Source: Acidimicrobiia bacterium (GTDB lineage Bacteria > Actinomycetota > Acidimicrobiia > Acidimicrobiales > Ilumatobacteraceae). From it: DNA of 7,888 bases. How positions within the stretch are numbered: position 1 is the stretch's first letter; each line of letters begins with the position of its first letter. Below, piece by piece: positions 1 to 6,429 of the stretch. The position numbers were made by a program, and so were the translations under genes. Where the stretch lies: NCBI GenBank assembly GCA_009927565.1, contig RFMT01000115.1, positions 1-7,888 on the forward strand, given 5' to 3'. The notes beneath the pieces were generated by a model. It was not told the origin of the DNA. It saw only the letters and a list, made by a program, of their open reading frames with translations, and did not search any database.

Positions 1-1272
1 ATGGGGACTGCTCAAGAGACAGTTGACTTGATGTGCGAAGAACTCGAATTAGATGCTGAAGATATCACTTACCACACTGGTCTAATCGAAATGAATGCCC
101 TTAATCAACTGGCATCTCTTGATTTGCCGAGTCTGAGATTCAAGCCTTGGCCGCCGCTTACCGCCGGCCGATTATTGGCCGCCGAATTTAACGGTCACAG
201 TATCTTTCAGGTCATTCGTGAGAGACAGTTATTGGTTCATCATCCGTATGAGTCTTTTGCGTCTTCGGTCGAATCTTTCGTGGCACAAGCTGCAAGCGAC
301 CCAAAGGTTCATTCGATAAAAATGACCCTTTATCGAACCTCCGGCGACTCGGCGATCGCCAAACATCTTGTGCGTGCCGCCGAGTCAGGCAAGCAAGTCG
401 CTGTAGTTCTTGAGATTAAGGCGCGCTTTGACGAGGCCCGAAACATCGCATGGGCCAAAGAACTTGAGTTTGCAGGTGTTCACGTAACTTATGGCATCGT
501 CGGCTTGAAGACACACTCAAAGTGCATATTGGTGGTTCGCGAAGATAGCGATCAGATGAGACGCTATGTTCACATCGGTACCGGAAATTACAATTCGGTC
601 ACTGCAAGACTCTATGAAGATATTGGTTTTTTTACTTGTGAAGAACAAATCGGCTCTGACGCAACCGAACTCTTCAACTACTTAACTGGGTATGCAAAAG
701 AGCCAGATTATTTGCGGTTGTTTGTCGCGCCACATCAATTACGTCCACGAATTCTTGAGCTGATTCATCGCGAGGCGTCATTTGAAGACAAAGGACACAT
801 AACACTCAAACTGAATTCGATTTCTGACCCGTCAATAATCGATGCACTGTATGCAGCAAGCAATGCTGGCGTGAAGATAGACCTAATTGTTCGGGGTATT
901 TGTTGTTTGCGCGCTGGTGTGCCGGGCATGTCCGAGAACATCAGAGTTAGGTCAATACTTGGTCGTTACCTTGAGCACTCACGTATATATAGGTTCGAGC
1001 ACGGGCTGGAAGATGAATCTCCGTTGCATTTGATCGGTTCAGCAGACTTGATGGGCCGCAATCTTGATGGACGAGTTGAGGTGTTGGTGCCCCTTACGCA
1101 CCCGAAACATCGTGCGTGGCTAGATAAAGTTCTAAGTTTTTTGACCGCCGACGACGTTGGTCATTTCAAACTTGGCAGTGACGATAAATGGGTTGTACTC
1201 AATTCGGGTACTGAATTTGCAGACGCTCAACAGCGACTGCACGAGTGGGTTGTTGCGACGCAGGTTCGCTGA
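1..1272 (+). CDS. ppk1: Polyphosphate kinase 1, C-terminal part (5' end cut by window edge)
   Basis: PPK1 reversibly transfers the gamma-phosphate of ATP onto inorganic polyphosphate through a phosphohistidine, making the cell's phosphate and energy store. The visible 423 residues cover the end of the head domain and both C-terminal catalytic domains. Landmarks are HHPYESF at 80-86, YRTSGDS with R112, KARFDE with R142, LKTHSK with H172, HIGTGNYN near 192-199, the CCLRAGVPG block near 301-309, and LEHSRIY with H326. By alignment from memory, R112, R142, H172 and H326 match E. coli R375, R405, the autophosphorylated H435 and H592. The constant offset of about 263 implies a full protein near 690 residues, normal for the family. 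About 265 N-terminal residues therefore lie outside the window, and the ATG at position 1 is an internal methionine, not the start. All catalytic residues checked are present, so the gene looks functional. It is followed by a 103-bp gap with its own regulatory signals, so it is probably not in the phoU transcript. Confidence 0.95.
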   Translation: MGTAQETVDLMCEELELDAEDITYHTGLIEMNALNQLASLDLPSLRFKPWPPLTAGRLLAAEFNGHSIFQVIRERQLLVHHPYESFASSVESFVAQAASDPKVHSIKMTLYRTSGDSAIAKHLVRAAESGKQVAVVLEIKARFDEARNIAWAKELEFAGVHVTYGIVGLKTHSKCILVVREDSDQMRRYVHIGTGNYNSVTARLYEDIGFFTCEEQIGSDATELFNYLTGYAKEPDYLRLFVAPHQLRPRILELIHREASFEDKGHITLKLNSISDPSIIDALYAASNAGVKIDLIVRGICCLRAGVPGMSENIRVRSILGRYLEHSRIYRFEHGLEDESPLHLIGSADLMGRNLDGRVEVLVPLTHPKHRAWLDKVLSFLTADDVGHFKLGSDDKWVVLNSGTEFADAQQRLHEWVVATQVR

Positions 1273-1283
1273 CCAAGAAATCT

Positions 1284-1327
1284 GTTCACCGTCGCGACAC
1301 TCGTATGACAACTAAAGTTCACTTTTG
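1284..1327 (+). promoter_or_regulatory. Candidate PHO box (11-nt direct-repeat units) upstream of phoU
   Basis: GTTCACC occurs at 1284-1290 and GTTCACT at 1317-1323, exactly 33 nt (three 11-nt turns) apart. The two intervening 11-nt units begin CGACACT (1295) and TGACAAC (1306), and all four units keep CA at their fourth and fifth bases. Actinobacterial PhoP/RegX3-type regulators are known to bind tandem 11-nt units of the form GTTCACC plus four bases, often just upstream of or over the -35 region. The site lies 49-92 nt before phoU, in the gap between ppk1 and the operon that encodes such a regulator, so autoregulation is the natural inference. The outer two units are good and the inner two are degenerate. 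A perfect 8-bp palindrome GTCGCGAC (1291-1298) also falls inside and could be coincidental. Confidence 0.5.
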
Positions 1328-1351
1328 ACGGGCTACCGTTATGGACAGTCG

Positions 1352-1357
1352 TAGTTT
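1352..1357 (+). promoter_or_regulatory. Possible -10 element for phoU operon
   Basis: TAGTTT fits the TAnnnT pattern of actinobacterial -10 elements and lies 24 nt downstream of the PHO-box repeats. Transcription would start near 1364, just ahead of the ribosome binding site. No convincing -35 hexamer is found at 16-18 nt spacing (TTGACG at 1325-1330 is 21 nt away), which would suit an activator-dependent promoter. The match is short, so this is only a candidate. Confidence 0.25.
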
Positions 1358-1367
1358 GTAGGCAAGT

Positions 1368-1378
1368 AGGGGAAGGTG
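1368..1378 (+). promoter_or_regulatory. Ribosome binding site of phoU; affects choice of start
   Basis: A purine-rich run AGGGGAAGGTG lies directly against the phoU start region. If translation begins at GTG 1376 the spacing to AGGGG is only about 3 nt. If AAGGTG (1373-1378) is itself the Shine-Dalgarno core, the in-frame TTG at 1385 has a normal spacing of 6 nt. The site therefore leaves the two starts, three codons apart, undecided. Confidence 0.5.
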
Positions 1379-2116
1379 CGAGAGTTGGACGAAATTCGCA
1401 AGAATTTTCATAATGACCTTGAGTCCGTGCGTGCCGAAGTTATTCGACTGGGTGCTTCTCTGACCGAGTCAATTCCTCGTGCAACCGCGGTGTTGCTGAG
1501 CGGAGATCTCGAGGGCGCCGACTATCTGGTGCAAGCCGACGACGAGTTCGACGGTCGAAGTGCCGAACTCGAGGCGTCGTGTTTTGAAATTTTGGCATTG
1601 CAGGCCCCGGTTGCTGCTGACTTACGCCAGATAGTTGCAATCATCAAGATTGCCGGCGAACTCGAGCGCTCGGCAGATCTCGTAGTCAACATCTGCAAAG
1701 CCGCGCGCCGTATATATGGTCACGATATTGATCCGATGCTTCGTGGCGTGATATCAAAAATGAGCGAGCAGGCACAAAAGTTGTTTGCTGCCACCATGGA
1801 GGCTTTTGAAGAGAGCGATTCTGCAAAAGCCGCTGCAATCGACGACATGGACTCATACTTAGACAGCCTGCATCGTCAATTTATTCAGCAAATTTTTGAG
1901 TCCCACTCAAAGTCAAAGATAGATTTGCAGGTTGCGGTTCAACTAGCAGTCGTTGCACGTTTTTACGAGCGCATTGGCGACCATGCCGTCAACGTGAGCG
2001 AGAAAACAAGATTCATCGTTTCGGGCTGGGTGCGTGAGCGCGGGGGCATTGAACGTTACAGGGCTCGTGTCGGCGATCGAACCGGTGAGATCTTTCTGCC
2101 ACGAACCGAAAGTTAA
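1376..2116 (+). CDS. phoU: Phosphate signalling and transport regulator PhoU
   Basis: PhoU is a cytoplasmic all-helical protein that couples the phosphate transporter to the PhoR/SenX3-type sensor kinase and keeps the Pho response off when phosphate is plentiful. The 246 residues form two repeated three-helix PhoU domains, roughly 12-105 and 115-215. Each carries the metal-cluster motif ExxxD: E97-R-S-A-D101 in repeat 1 and E198-R-I-G-D202, followed by HAVNV, in repeat 2. The family is usually 220-240 residues; here an Arg-rich tail after 220 adds a little. The start is GTG 1376 or TTG 1385; the TTG start would give a protein beginning MDEIRKNFH, which also suits the family. It is the first gene of the operon, 15 nt before the kinase gene, and sits behind a candidate PHO box. 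No Pst transporter gene is in the window. Confidence 0.93.
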   Translation: MRELDEIRKNFHNDLESVRAEVIRLGASLTESIPRATAVLLSGDLEGADYLVQADDEFDGRSAELEASCFEILALQAPVAADLRQIVAIIKIAGELERSADLVVNICKAARRIYGHDIDPMLRGVISKMSEQAQKLFAATMEAFEESDSAKAAAIDDMDSYLDSLHRQFIQQIFESHSKSKIDLQVAVQLAVVARFYERIGDHAVNVSEKTRFIVSGWVRERGGIERYRARVGDRTGEIFLPRTES

Positions 2117-2131
2117 GTTCAGAGACTCCTT

Positions 2132-3289
2132 GTGGACTTGATTTTTTTCTTGTCTGGAGCATCAATAACTGCATTAATCGCATATTTGATTTCGAAGCGC
2201 TCATCAAAAAACTTGAGTGCCGCGATTAGAAGCGAGTCCAAAGTAAACACAATTCGCTCTGAAGATCAGCTTGAAAATTTGGTTGAAGCCCTTGACCTCT
2301 TACCGATAGGTGTTGTAATTGTTGATTCAAAAAATGGTCGCAGATTGCGCAATAATGCCGCTGCAGCCATGACTGGCGTGCGATATGTAGACATTTTGGT
2401 TGATCAGGCAGTCGATGAAATGCTCGCAACACTATCTACAACAAAGTCGAGCGAGCGCATTCTTGAGGCAGTCGCGGGCACAACTCGTTTCTTTAAGATT
2501 CGCGGTCAAGCGATCGATCAACAAAAAGCAATAGTGAGCATTGAAGACATCACCGAGAAATCACGAATTGACACAGTGCAGACAGATTTTGTGGCGAATC
2601 TGAGCCACGAACTTAAAACACCAATTGGAGCCGTAGCAGCACTTGCGGACTCGCTTAGCGGAGAAACTGAAACCGAAGTTGTGTGGCGACTTGCCGAGCG
2701 AATCGTCACTGAATCTCACAGGATGTCGCGCATTGTTGATGACCTGTTAGATCTATCAAGAGTTGAATTTGGCGGAACCGAAGAATGGTCAGATATTGAT
2801 CTCGGCTCAGTTTTGGTCGAGGTTGTTGGCACCAACCAACATGCCGCTAAACGCCAAGGTCTGGGTTTGTCACTAACTGGATCAGCAGAACTAATTGTTC
2901 GCGGTGATCGTGCCCATTTAGTTTCTGTATTTTCAAATCTTGTCGATAATGCAATCAAGTACAGCGAGGCCGGTGGCGTAGTTCTGGTCGAGGGCTCAAT
3001 TCAAGGCGATGAAATCGTTGTAACCGTCACGGATCATGGCATTGGTATAGCCGAGCGTGACCAGAAGCGAATTTTCGAGCGCTTTTATCGAGTTGATAAA
3101 GCGCGAAGTCGGGCGACTGGCGGCACCGGTCTGGGTTTATCGATAGTTCGACACATTGTTCTAGAACACGGTGGTTCGATAGATGTGCGGTCTGAAGAAG
3201 GCATTGGTTCAACTTTCATGGTTCGTTTACCGCGAGTTACTCGAAAAACTAAAGAAGCGCTACCGGACGAAACGCGAGTGATGGTATGA
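2132..3289 (+). CDS. senX3: SenX3/PhoR-type sensor histidine kinase of the phosphate response
   Basis: This membrane-anchored kinase autophosphorylates on a histidine and passes the phosphate to the response regulator encoded next. Residues 3-21 form a single hydrophobic anchor followed by basic residues. A PAS-like domain spans about 45-140 (LLPIGVVIVDSKNG near 56-69). HisKA begins near 150 with the H-box SHELKTP and phospho-acceptor H159. The ATPase domain shows the N-box NLVDN (N269, N273), the G1 box DHGIGI (D301, G303, G305), FERFYR, and the G2 box GGTGLGLS (330-337). All catalytic boxes are intact. There is no periplasmic sensor domain, as in mycobacterial SenX3, so phosphate status is probably read inside the cell through PhoU and the PAS domain. 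The GTG start lies 15 nt after phoU with only a weak AGAGA upstream, suggesting translational coupling. Its stop overlaps the next start (ATGA). The symbol is by similarity; phoR would be an equally fair name. Confidence 0.92.
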   Translation: MDLIFFLSGASITALIAYLISKRSSKNLSAAIRSESKVNTIRSEDQLENLVEALDLLPIGVVIVDSKNGRRLRNNAAAAMTGVRYVDILVDQAVDEMLATLSTTKSSERILEAVAGTTRFFKIRGQAIDQQKAIVSIEDITEKSRIDTVQTDFVANLSHELKTPIGAVAALADSLSGETETEVVWRLAERIVTESHRMSRIVDDLLDLSRVEFGGTEEWSDIDLGSVLVEVVGTNQHAAKRQGLGLSLTGSAELIVRGDRAHLVSVFSNLVDNAIKYSEAGGVVLVEGSIQGDEIVVTVTDHGIGIAERDQKRIFERFYRVDKARSRATGGTGLGLSIVRHIVLEHGGSIDVRSEEGIGSTFMVRLPRVTRKTKEALPDETRVMV

Positions 3290-4005
3290 GTATCAATAAT
3301 TCGCTTCCGAAAATTTTGGTAGTCGACGACGAAGAATCATTCATCGAAGCACTCCAAGTTGGTTTAAAGCGTGAAGGCTTTCGAATCGAAGTAGCCCGTG
3401 ATGGCGCAGAAGCATTAGCGGTGTTTGATTCTGTGAAACCCGATGCGGTCCTTTTGGATGTGATGCTCCCAAAGGTAGGTGGCACGGATGTGTGTCGCGA
3501 AATTCGCAAGAAGAGTTCTGTCCCGATCATTATGGTTTCGGCCAAGGGTTCGGAGATCGATACCGTTGTTGGTCTTGAAGTGGGTGCAGATGACTATATT
3601 GTCAAGCCATACCGACTTCGCGAACTAGTTGCTCGGTTACGCGCTGCGCTTCGCCGGGGCGATTTGTCGAAATCTGAGAATGACCTCACAGGTGTCGGCA
3701 CGGTTGCCATAGGTGCTGTTTCAATTGACCCTGAACAACATGTAGTGACTATCCGTGGTGAGGTAACAAAATTGCCACTTAAAGAGTTTGAGTTGCTTTA
3801 CATGTTGATGGCAAATGCTGGTCGGGTAATGACCAGAGAGACGCTTATCGATCGGGTTTGGGGTACCGACTATTTCGGTGATACCAAAACACTTGATGTT
3901 CATATCAAGAGGTTGCGGGCAAAAATTGAAAAAGATCCTGCTGATCCGCAGTTAGTGGTGACCATCCGTGGACTTGGATATAAATACGAGAAAATAGGCG
4001 TATAG
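3286..4005 (+). CDS. regX3: RegX3/PhoP-type response regulator (OmpR family)
   Basis: This two-component DNA-binding regulator is the likely partner of the kinase just upstream. The receiver domain (about 8-122) has the acidic pair D14-D15, phospho-acceptor D58 in LLDVMLP, S85 in the MVSAKG strand, and K107 in IVKPY. The winged-helix OmpR/PhoB domain occupies about 140-236, with PLKEFELL, GRVMTRETLIDRVWG, the GDTKTLDVHIKRLR recognition-helix region, and the terminal VTIRGLGYKYE wing. The order and wording of these blocks closely resemble mycobacterial RegX3, which controls phosphate-starvation genes. The length of 239 is slightly above RegX3's, with a short N-terminal extension. ATG 3286 overlaps the kinase stop by 4 nt, so the two proteins should be made in coupled amounts. 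It probably binds the PHO box at 1284-1327. Downstream, the MFS reading frame begins at or just after its stop codon. Confidence 0.94.
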   Translation: MSINNSLPKILVVDDEESFIEALQVGLKREGFRIEVARDGAEALAVFDSVKPDAVLLDVMLPKVGGTDVCREIRKKSSVPIIMVSAKGSEIDTVVGLEVGADDYIVKPYRLRELVARLRAALRRGDLSKSENDLTGVGTVAIGAVSIDPEQHVVTIRGEVTKLPLKEFELLYMLMANAGRVMTRETLIDRVWGTDYFGDTKTLDVHIKRLRAKIEKDPADPQLVVTIRGLGYKYEKIGV

Positions 4006-4058
4006 GTCTTTCAAAGTCAGGTCTCGCCCCAGCGTCACCACTACAGCGTCTTGGTCGC
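4002..4058 (+). other. Possible N-terminal extension of the MFS gene (no canonical start)
   Basis: In the MFS frame these 19 codons contain no stop and read IGLSKSGLAPASPLQRLGR before the annotated GTG. From memory, related actinobacterial permeases carry a similar short cytoplasmic leader (SPLxRL..VH) ahead of the first membrane segment. The only start-like codon is ATA at 4002, which overlaps the regX3 TAG as ATAG, the same geometry as the ATGA overlap at 3286. The upstream in-frame stop is at 3981-3983. A rare ATA start, a frameshift-coupled product or a sequence error are all possible. If GTG 4059 is the true start, this is simply a 53-nt intergenic spacer. Confidence 0.35.
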
Positions 4059-5168
4059 GTGCACTCCCTCATTGCATGCGGCGAGGCAGCATTTGCAATT
4101 GCGTTAGCCGACTCGCTGTTCTTATCGATTAGCCCAGATGCCGCTCGAAGTCGCGTGCTGTTGTTTTTGGCGATGAGTCTGGCGCCATTTGCAATTGTCG
4201 CACCGTTTATTGGGCCCGTAATCGACAGAATTCCGGGTGGAAGACGTATAACTGTTCTCGTTGTTGCGTTTTTGCGGTGCACAACAGTGGTCTTTATGAT
4301 TTCTCGGCTTAACTCTAATTCACTTTTTGCTCTTGCATTTGCCTCTCTTGTTTTGGCGCGCACCTACAGCATTAGTAAAACTGCAATTGTTCCGACTCTC
4401 GTAAAAAATGATGATGCTTTAGTTTCTGCAAACTCAAAGTTGGGTTTGCTCTCAGGTGTTGTAGGTTTTGCAGCGGCGGTTCCTGCAGGTTTATTGCAGT
4501 TGTTTGATTCAAGAGCAACGCTTGTGATGTCGGCCGTGATGTTTGGTCTTGCGGGATTTGCGAGTTTGCAGTTGCCACGTCACGTTGCGTCAGCGCCGAA
4601 CGAACCTCAGAAAAAAGAAATCGAAGAGTTGCGGGGTTTGCAAGTCAGAAGAGTTGCTTTTTCAATGATGCTATTACGCGGGATGATTGGATTTTTGTTT
4701 TTTCATGTTGCTTTCTGGCTGCGTGACGAGCGAGCGGGTACTGCATGGTTCGGACTCGCACTAGGCCTCTCCTCGTTGGCAATTATGCTCGGCAATTTGA
4801 TTGCTCCTTTCTTGCGACGTCAAATGTCTGAACGTGCGATGATGTTGTTTGCTTTCTTGGTCATCGGGTTGATTGGTATTTACGCCGGTGTTGTTGGAGG
4901 AATCACCGCCGGCATAATTTTGATTTCTGTTACAAATGGAATGGGTTCAATCGGACGACTTGCCTTTGAATCGGTCGTGCAACGCGAAGCACCAGATGCG
5001 AATCGGGCACGCGCGTTTGTTCGTTTCGAAACTATGAATCAACTCGCATGGGTCGGTTTAGGTCTTATTGCTGTAATTCTGAATTTGCCCGGAGCGATTG
5101 GCTTCGCTGTTGTCGGTGTTGTATGTCTGACGGGGTCGATTTACTTCTTCGTAAAAAGATCGGTCTAA
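4059..5168 (+). CDS. MFS-type permease, substrate unknown, in the pho operon
   Basis: This is a polytopic inner-membrane protein of major facilitator type. From GTG 4059 it has 369 residues with about 11-12 predicted membrane segments, at roughly 3-23, 33-53, 64-84, 86-105, 125-147, 150-172, 201-222, 228-252, 260-300 (two) and 328-365 (two). A charged cytoplasmic loop at 173-200 splits the two halves. The loop between segments 2 and 3 carries the MFS motif A in the form GPVIDRIPGGRR (52-63). It appears to be the last gene of the phoU-senX3-regX3 transcript, so it may be phosphate-regulated. No residue identifies the substrate. GTG 4059 is the first canonical start in frame, but it has no Shine-Dalgarno or leaderless -10 in front, and the frame stays open to 3984. 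The protein may therefore begin upstream. Its TAA (5166-5168) overlaps the stop of the opposing gene. Confidence 0.8.
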   Translation: MHSLIACGEAAFAIALADSLFLSISPDAARSRVLLFLAMSLAPFAIVAPFIGPVIDRIPGGRRITVLVVAFLRCTTVVFMISRLNSNSLFALAFASLVLARTYSISKTAIVPTLVKNDDALVSANSKLGLLSGVVGFAAAVPAGLLQLFDSRATLVMSAVMFGLAGFASLQLPRHVASAPNEPQKKEIEELRGLQVRRVAFSMMLLRGMIGFLFFHVAFWLRDERAGTAWFGLALGLSSLAIMLGNLIAPFLRRQMSERAMMLFAFLVIGLIGIYAGVVGGITAGIILISVTNGMGSIGRLAFESVVQREAPDANRARAFVRFETMNQLAWVGLGLIAVILNLPGAIGFAVVGVVCLTGSIYFFVKRSV

Positions 5169-6340
5169 AGATTTATTCGTTCGATCCACAACCCGGGGGC
5201 GGCTATTTCATTGGGTGTGGGAAGATTTCCATCGCGAGCCCACAGGCGCGTCAGCCCAGTTTCGCCGGCCCGTTCGATGACCCCGGCAATGAATTTATCG
5301 CCACGGTCGATTTGATCATCGGTCAGGTAAATGCCAAAGAGTCGCTCAACATACTGATCTTGAGAGCTTGATTCGACTCTCCTTCGTCGAAAAGCCTCAG
5401 AAATTTGAGCTCCGTTACCGAGAATTCGGTTGGCGACAGTGTCTACAACGTGATCGACGTAGCAGATTATTGCGCAAATAATTGCATCAAGTTTCGGAGC
5501 TAACGCCTGTTGTTTGATCGACCGTTCGTTGCCGAGTAAAAGTGCGGGGTCGCCCAAGAGTTTCTGCATCATTGCCGCTGGGTCGGTATCGGTGACGTCA
5601 ATATTGGTGAGGCGTTGTCCCAGCGCGTTTGGATTTGGTTGAAAGCCTGCAACGTGTTGCTTCACCAAGTTGGTGACGGCATCACGCACAAAGTTGATGC
5701 GAAAGAGTGAGTGAAATGTCAACTCTTGAATTAACAGCCACATTTGCATGTCCTCGACTTTGATGCTCCAATCAATGGCGAACTCTTCGCAATTGCGTGC
5801 GACAAATAGAAGTTGTGATTTGGGCTCGCGTGGGAGTGGCAGATCGTATTGACCAAATGTTCGAAGTGATAGTTGTCCGATCATTGAACCGACTGACATT
5901 CCGAGCATTGCTGGCGCCATCATTTTTGTGAGGTTAGACATCATCGCATCGATACCGCTCGAATCAATATCAAGACCATCATTGCTGGCAGCCGATGTCG
6001 AGTTGCCAGAGAAATCCGAAAAATAAAATTTGAATGCCTCAATTGTGTGGTGAACCCAAGTTGAGCGTGTCACCACATCAATAACAGGAGGCTGAGTCGA
6101 ATCGCTCGTGGACAGGCCGGTCACATCTCGAACGTGCAAATCGGCGACAGAAGCAAGCTGTTGTACTGCGATTCGCGAAGTGGGCTCAACATTCGGTTCG
6201 GTATTCGAGTTTGTCGCGGTCATCATTGCAAATTGTCGAGCCATATCCCATTGAACTGGGCCAGCGCTTGACATTGCCTTGGCGATCTGTTCAAAAAATG
6301 GAATCCCCGAAGCCGAGAAGTCATTGGGATCTTGAGGCAC
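5165..6340 (-). CDS. Zincin_2 (DUF2342)-like protein with degenerate metallopeptidase motif
   Basis: A 391-residue soluble protein resembling the actinobacterial Zincin_2/DUF2342 family, annotated as putative zinc-dependent metalloprotease or hydrolase. The recognition rests on the opening (PFFEQIAKAMSSAGPVQWDMARQ, about 14-36), a Met-rich segment with GMSVGSMIGQLS near 147-158, the central helix near 201-220, the block around VDHVVDTVANRIL, FRRRRVESS, and the C-terminal block ending in LWARDGNLPTPNEIA. In relatives, as I recall, the central helix carries an (H/R)ExxH-like motif followed by xRLF. Here it reads Q205-E-L-T-F209-H210-S-L-F, so both usual ligand positions are changed. A low-complexity Ser/Asp/Asn stretch lies at about 110-130. 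There is no signal peptide. GTG 6338-6340 is the chosen start because homologs begin close to this point and a TATCAT box sits 6 nt before it. The biological role is unknown. Confidence 0.75.
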   Translation of the reverse strand: MPQDPNDFSASGIPFFEQIAKAMSSAGPVQWDMARQFAMMTATNSNTEPNVEPTSRIAVQQLASVADLHVRDVTGLSTSDSTQPPVIDVVTRSTWVHHTIEAFKFYFSDFSGNSTSAASNDGLDIDSSGIDAMMSNLTKMMAPAMLGMSVGSMIGQLSLRTFGQYDLPLPREPKSQLLFVARNCEEFAIDWSIKVEDMQMWLLIQELTFHSLFRINFVRDAVTNLVKQHVAGFQPNPNALGQRLTNIDVTDTDPAAMMQKLLGDPALLLGNERSIKQQALAPKLDAIICAIICYVDHVVDTVANRILGNGAQISEAFRRRRVESSSQDQYVERLFGIYLTDDQIDRGDKFIAGVIERAGETGLTRLWARDGNLPTPNEIAAPGLWIERINL

Positions 6341-6346
6341 AAACAG

Positions 6347-6352
6347 ATGATA
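6347..6352 (-). promoter_or_regulatory. Candidate -10 box for a leaderless transcript of the Zincin_2-like gene
   Basis: On the minus strand TATCAT (TAnnnT) ends 6 nt before the GTG start at 6340. Transcription would therefore begin at or within a base of the start codon. No Shine-Dalgarno sequence is present, which agrees with leaderless translation, a common mode in actinobacteria. No good -35 is visible. Confidence 0.4.
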
Positions 6353-6416
6353 GGCAGACCGAAATTGAATTCATCAGTTCTTGAAGAGTGGCGAATGGCT
6401 CAGTTCCGGTCAGAGA

Positions 6417-6422
6417 TACACT
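6417..6422 (+). promoter_or_regulatory. Candidate -10 box for a leaderless moaE transcript
   Basis: TACACT (TAnnnT) is followed by seven bases and then ATG 6430, the spacing expected when transcription starts at the initiation codon. There is no Shine-Dalgarno before this ATG, and no clear -35 at the usual distance. If it is real, the upstream in-frame GTG at 6388 would not be transcribed from this promoter, which favours the shorter MoaE. Confidence 0.4.
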
Positions 6423-6429
6423 TATTTTG

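Noticed and set aside
1..3. ATG at position 1 as the true start of ppk1
   Set aside because: The catalytic histidines align with a constant offset of about 263 to full-length PPK1, so a large N-terminal part is missing. The ATG is internal and the gene is simply cut by the window edge.
478..573. Further GTTCAC copies (near 478 and 567) as PHO boxes
   Set aside because: Both encode Val-His inside conserved ppk1 sequence, and no second unit follows at 11-nt spacing.
2141..2150. T-run after phoU as an intrinsic terminator
   Set aside because: It has no upstream stem and encodes the Ile-Phe-Phe start of the kinase membrane anchor.
3905..4363. Minus-strand open frame of 152 codons across the regX3/MFS junction
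   Set aside because: It is composition-driven (Ala/Arg/Asn-rich), lies antisense to two well-supported genes and has no recognisable domain.
5158..5186. Inverted repeat GATCG/CGATC around the convergent stops as a terminator
   Set aside because: The stem is only 5 bp with a 19-nt loop and no following T-run, too weak to support.
5048..5371. Plus-strand open frame of 107 codons spanning the convergent stops
   Set aside because: It overlaps the end of the MFS gene and is antisense to the Zincin_2-like gene; its sequence is Cys/Arg-rich out-of-frame reading without family features.
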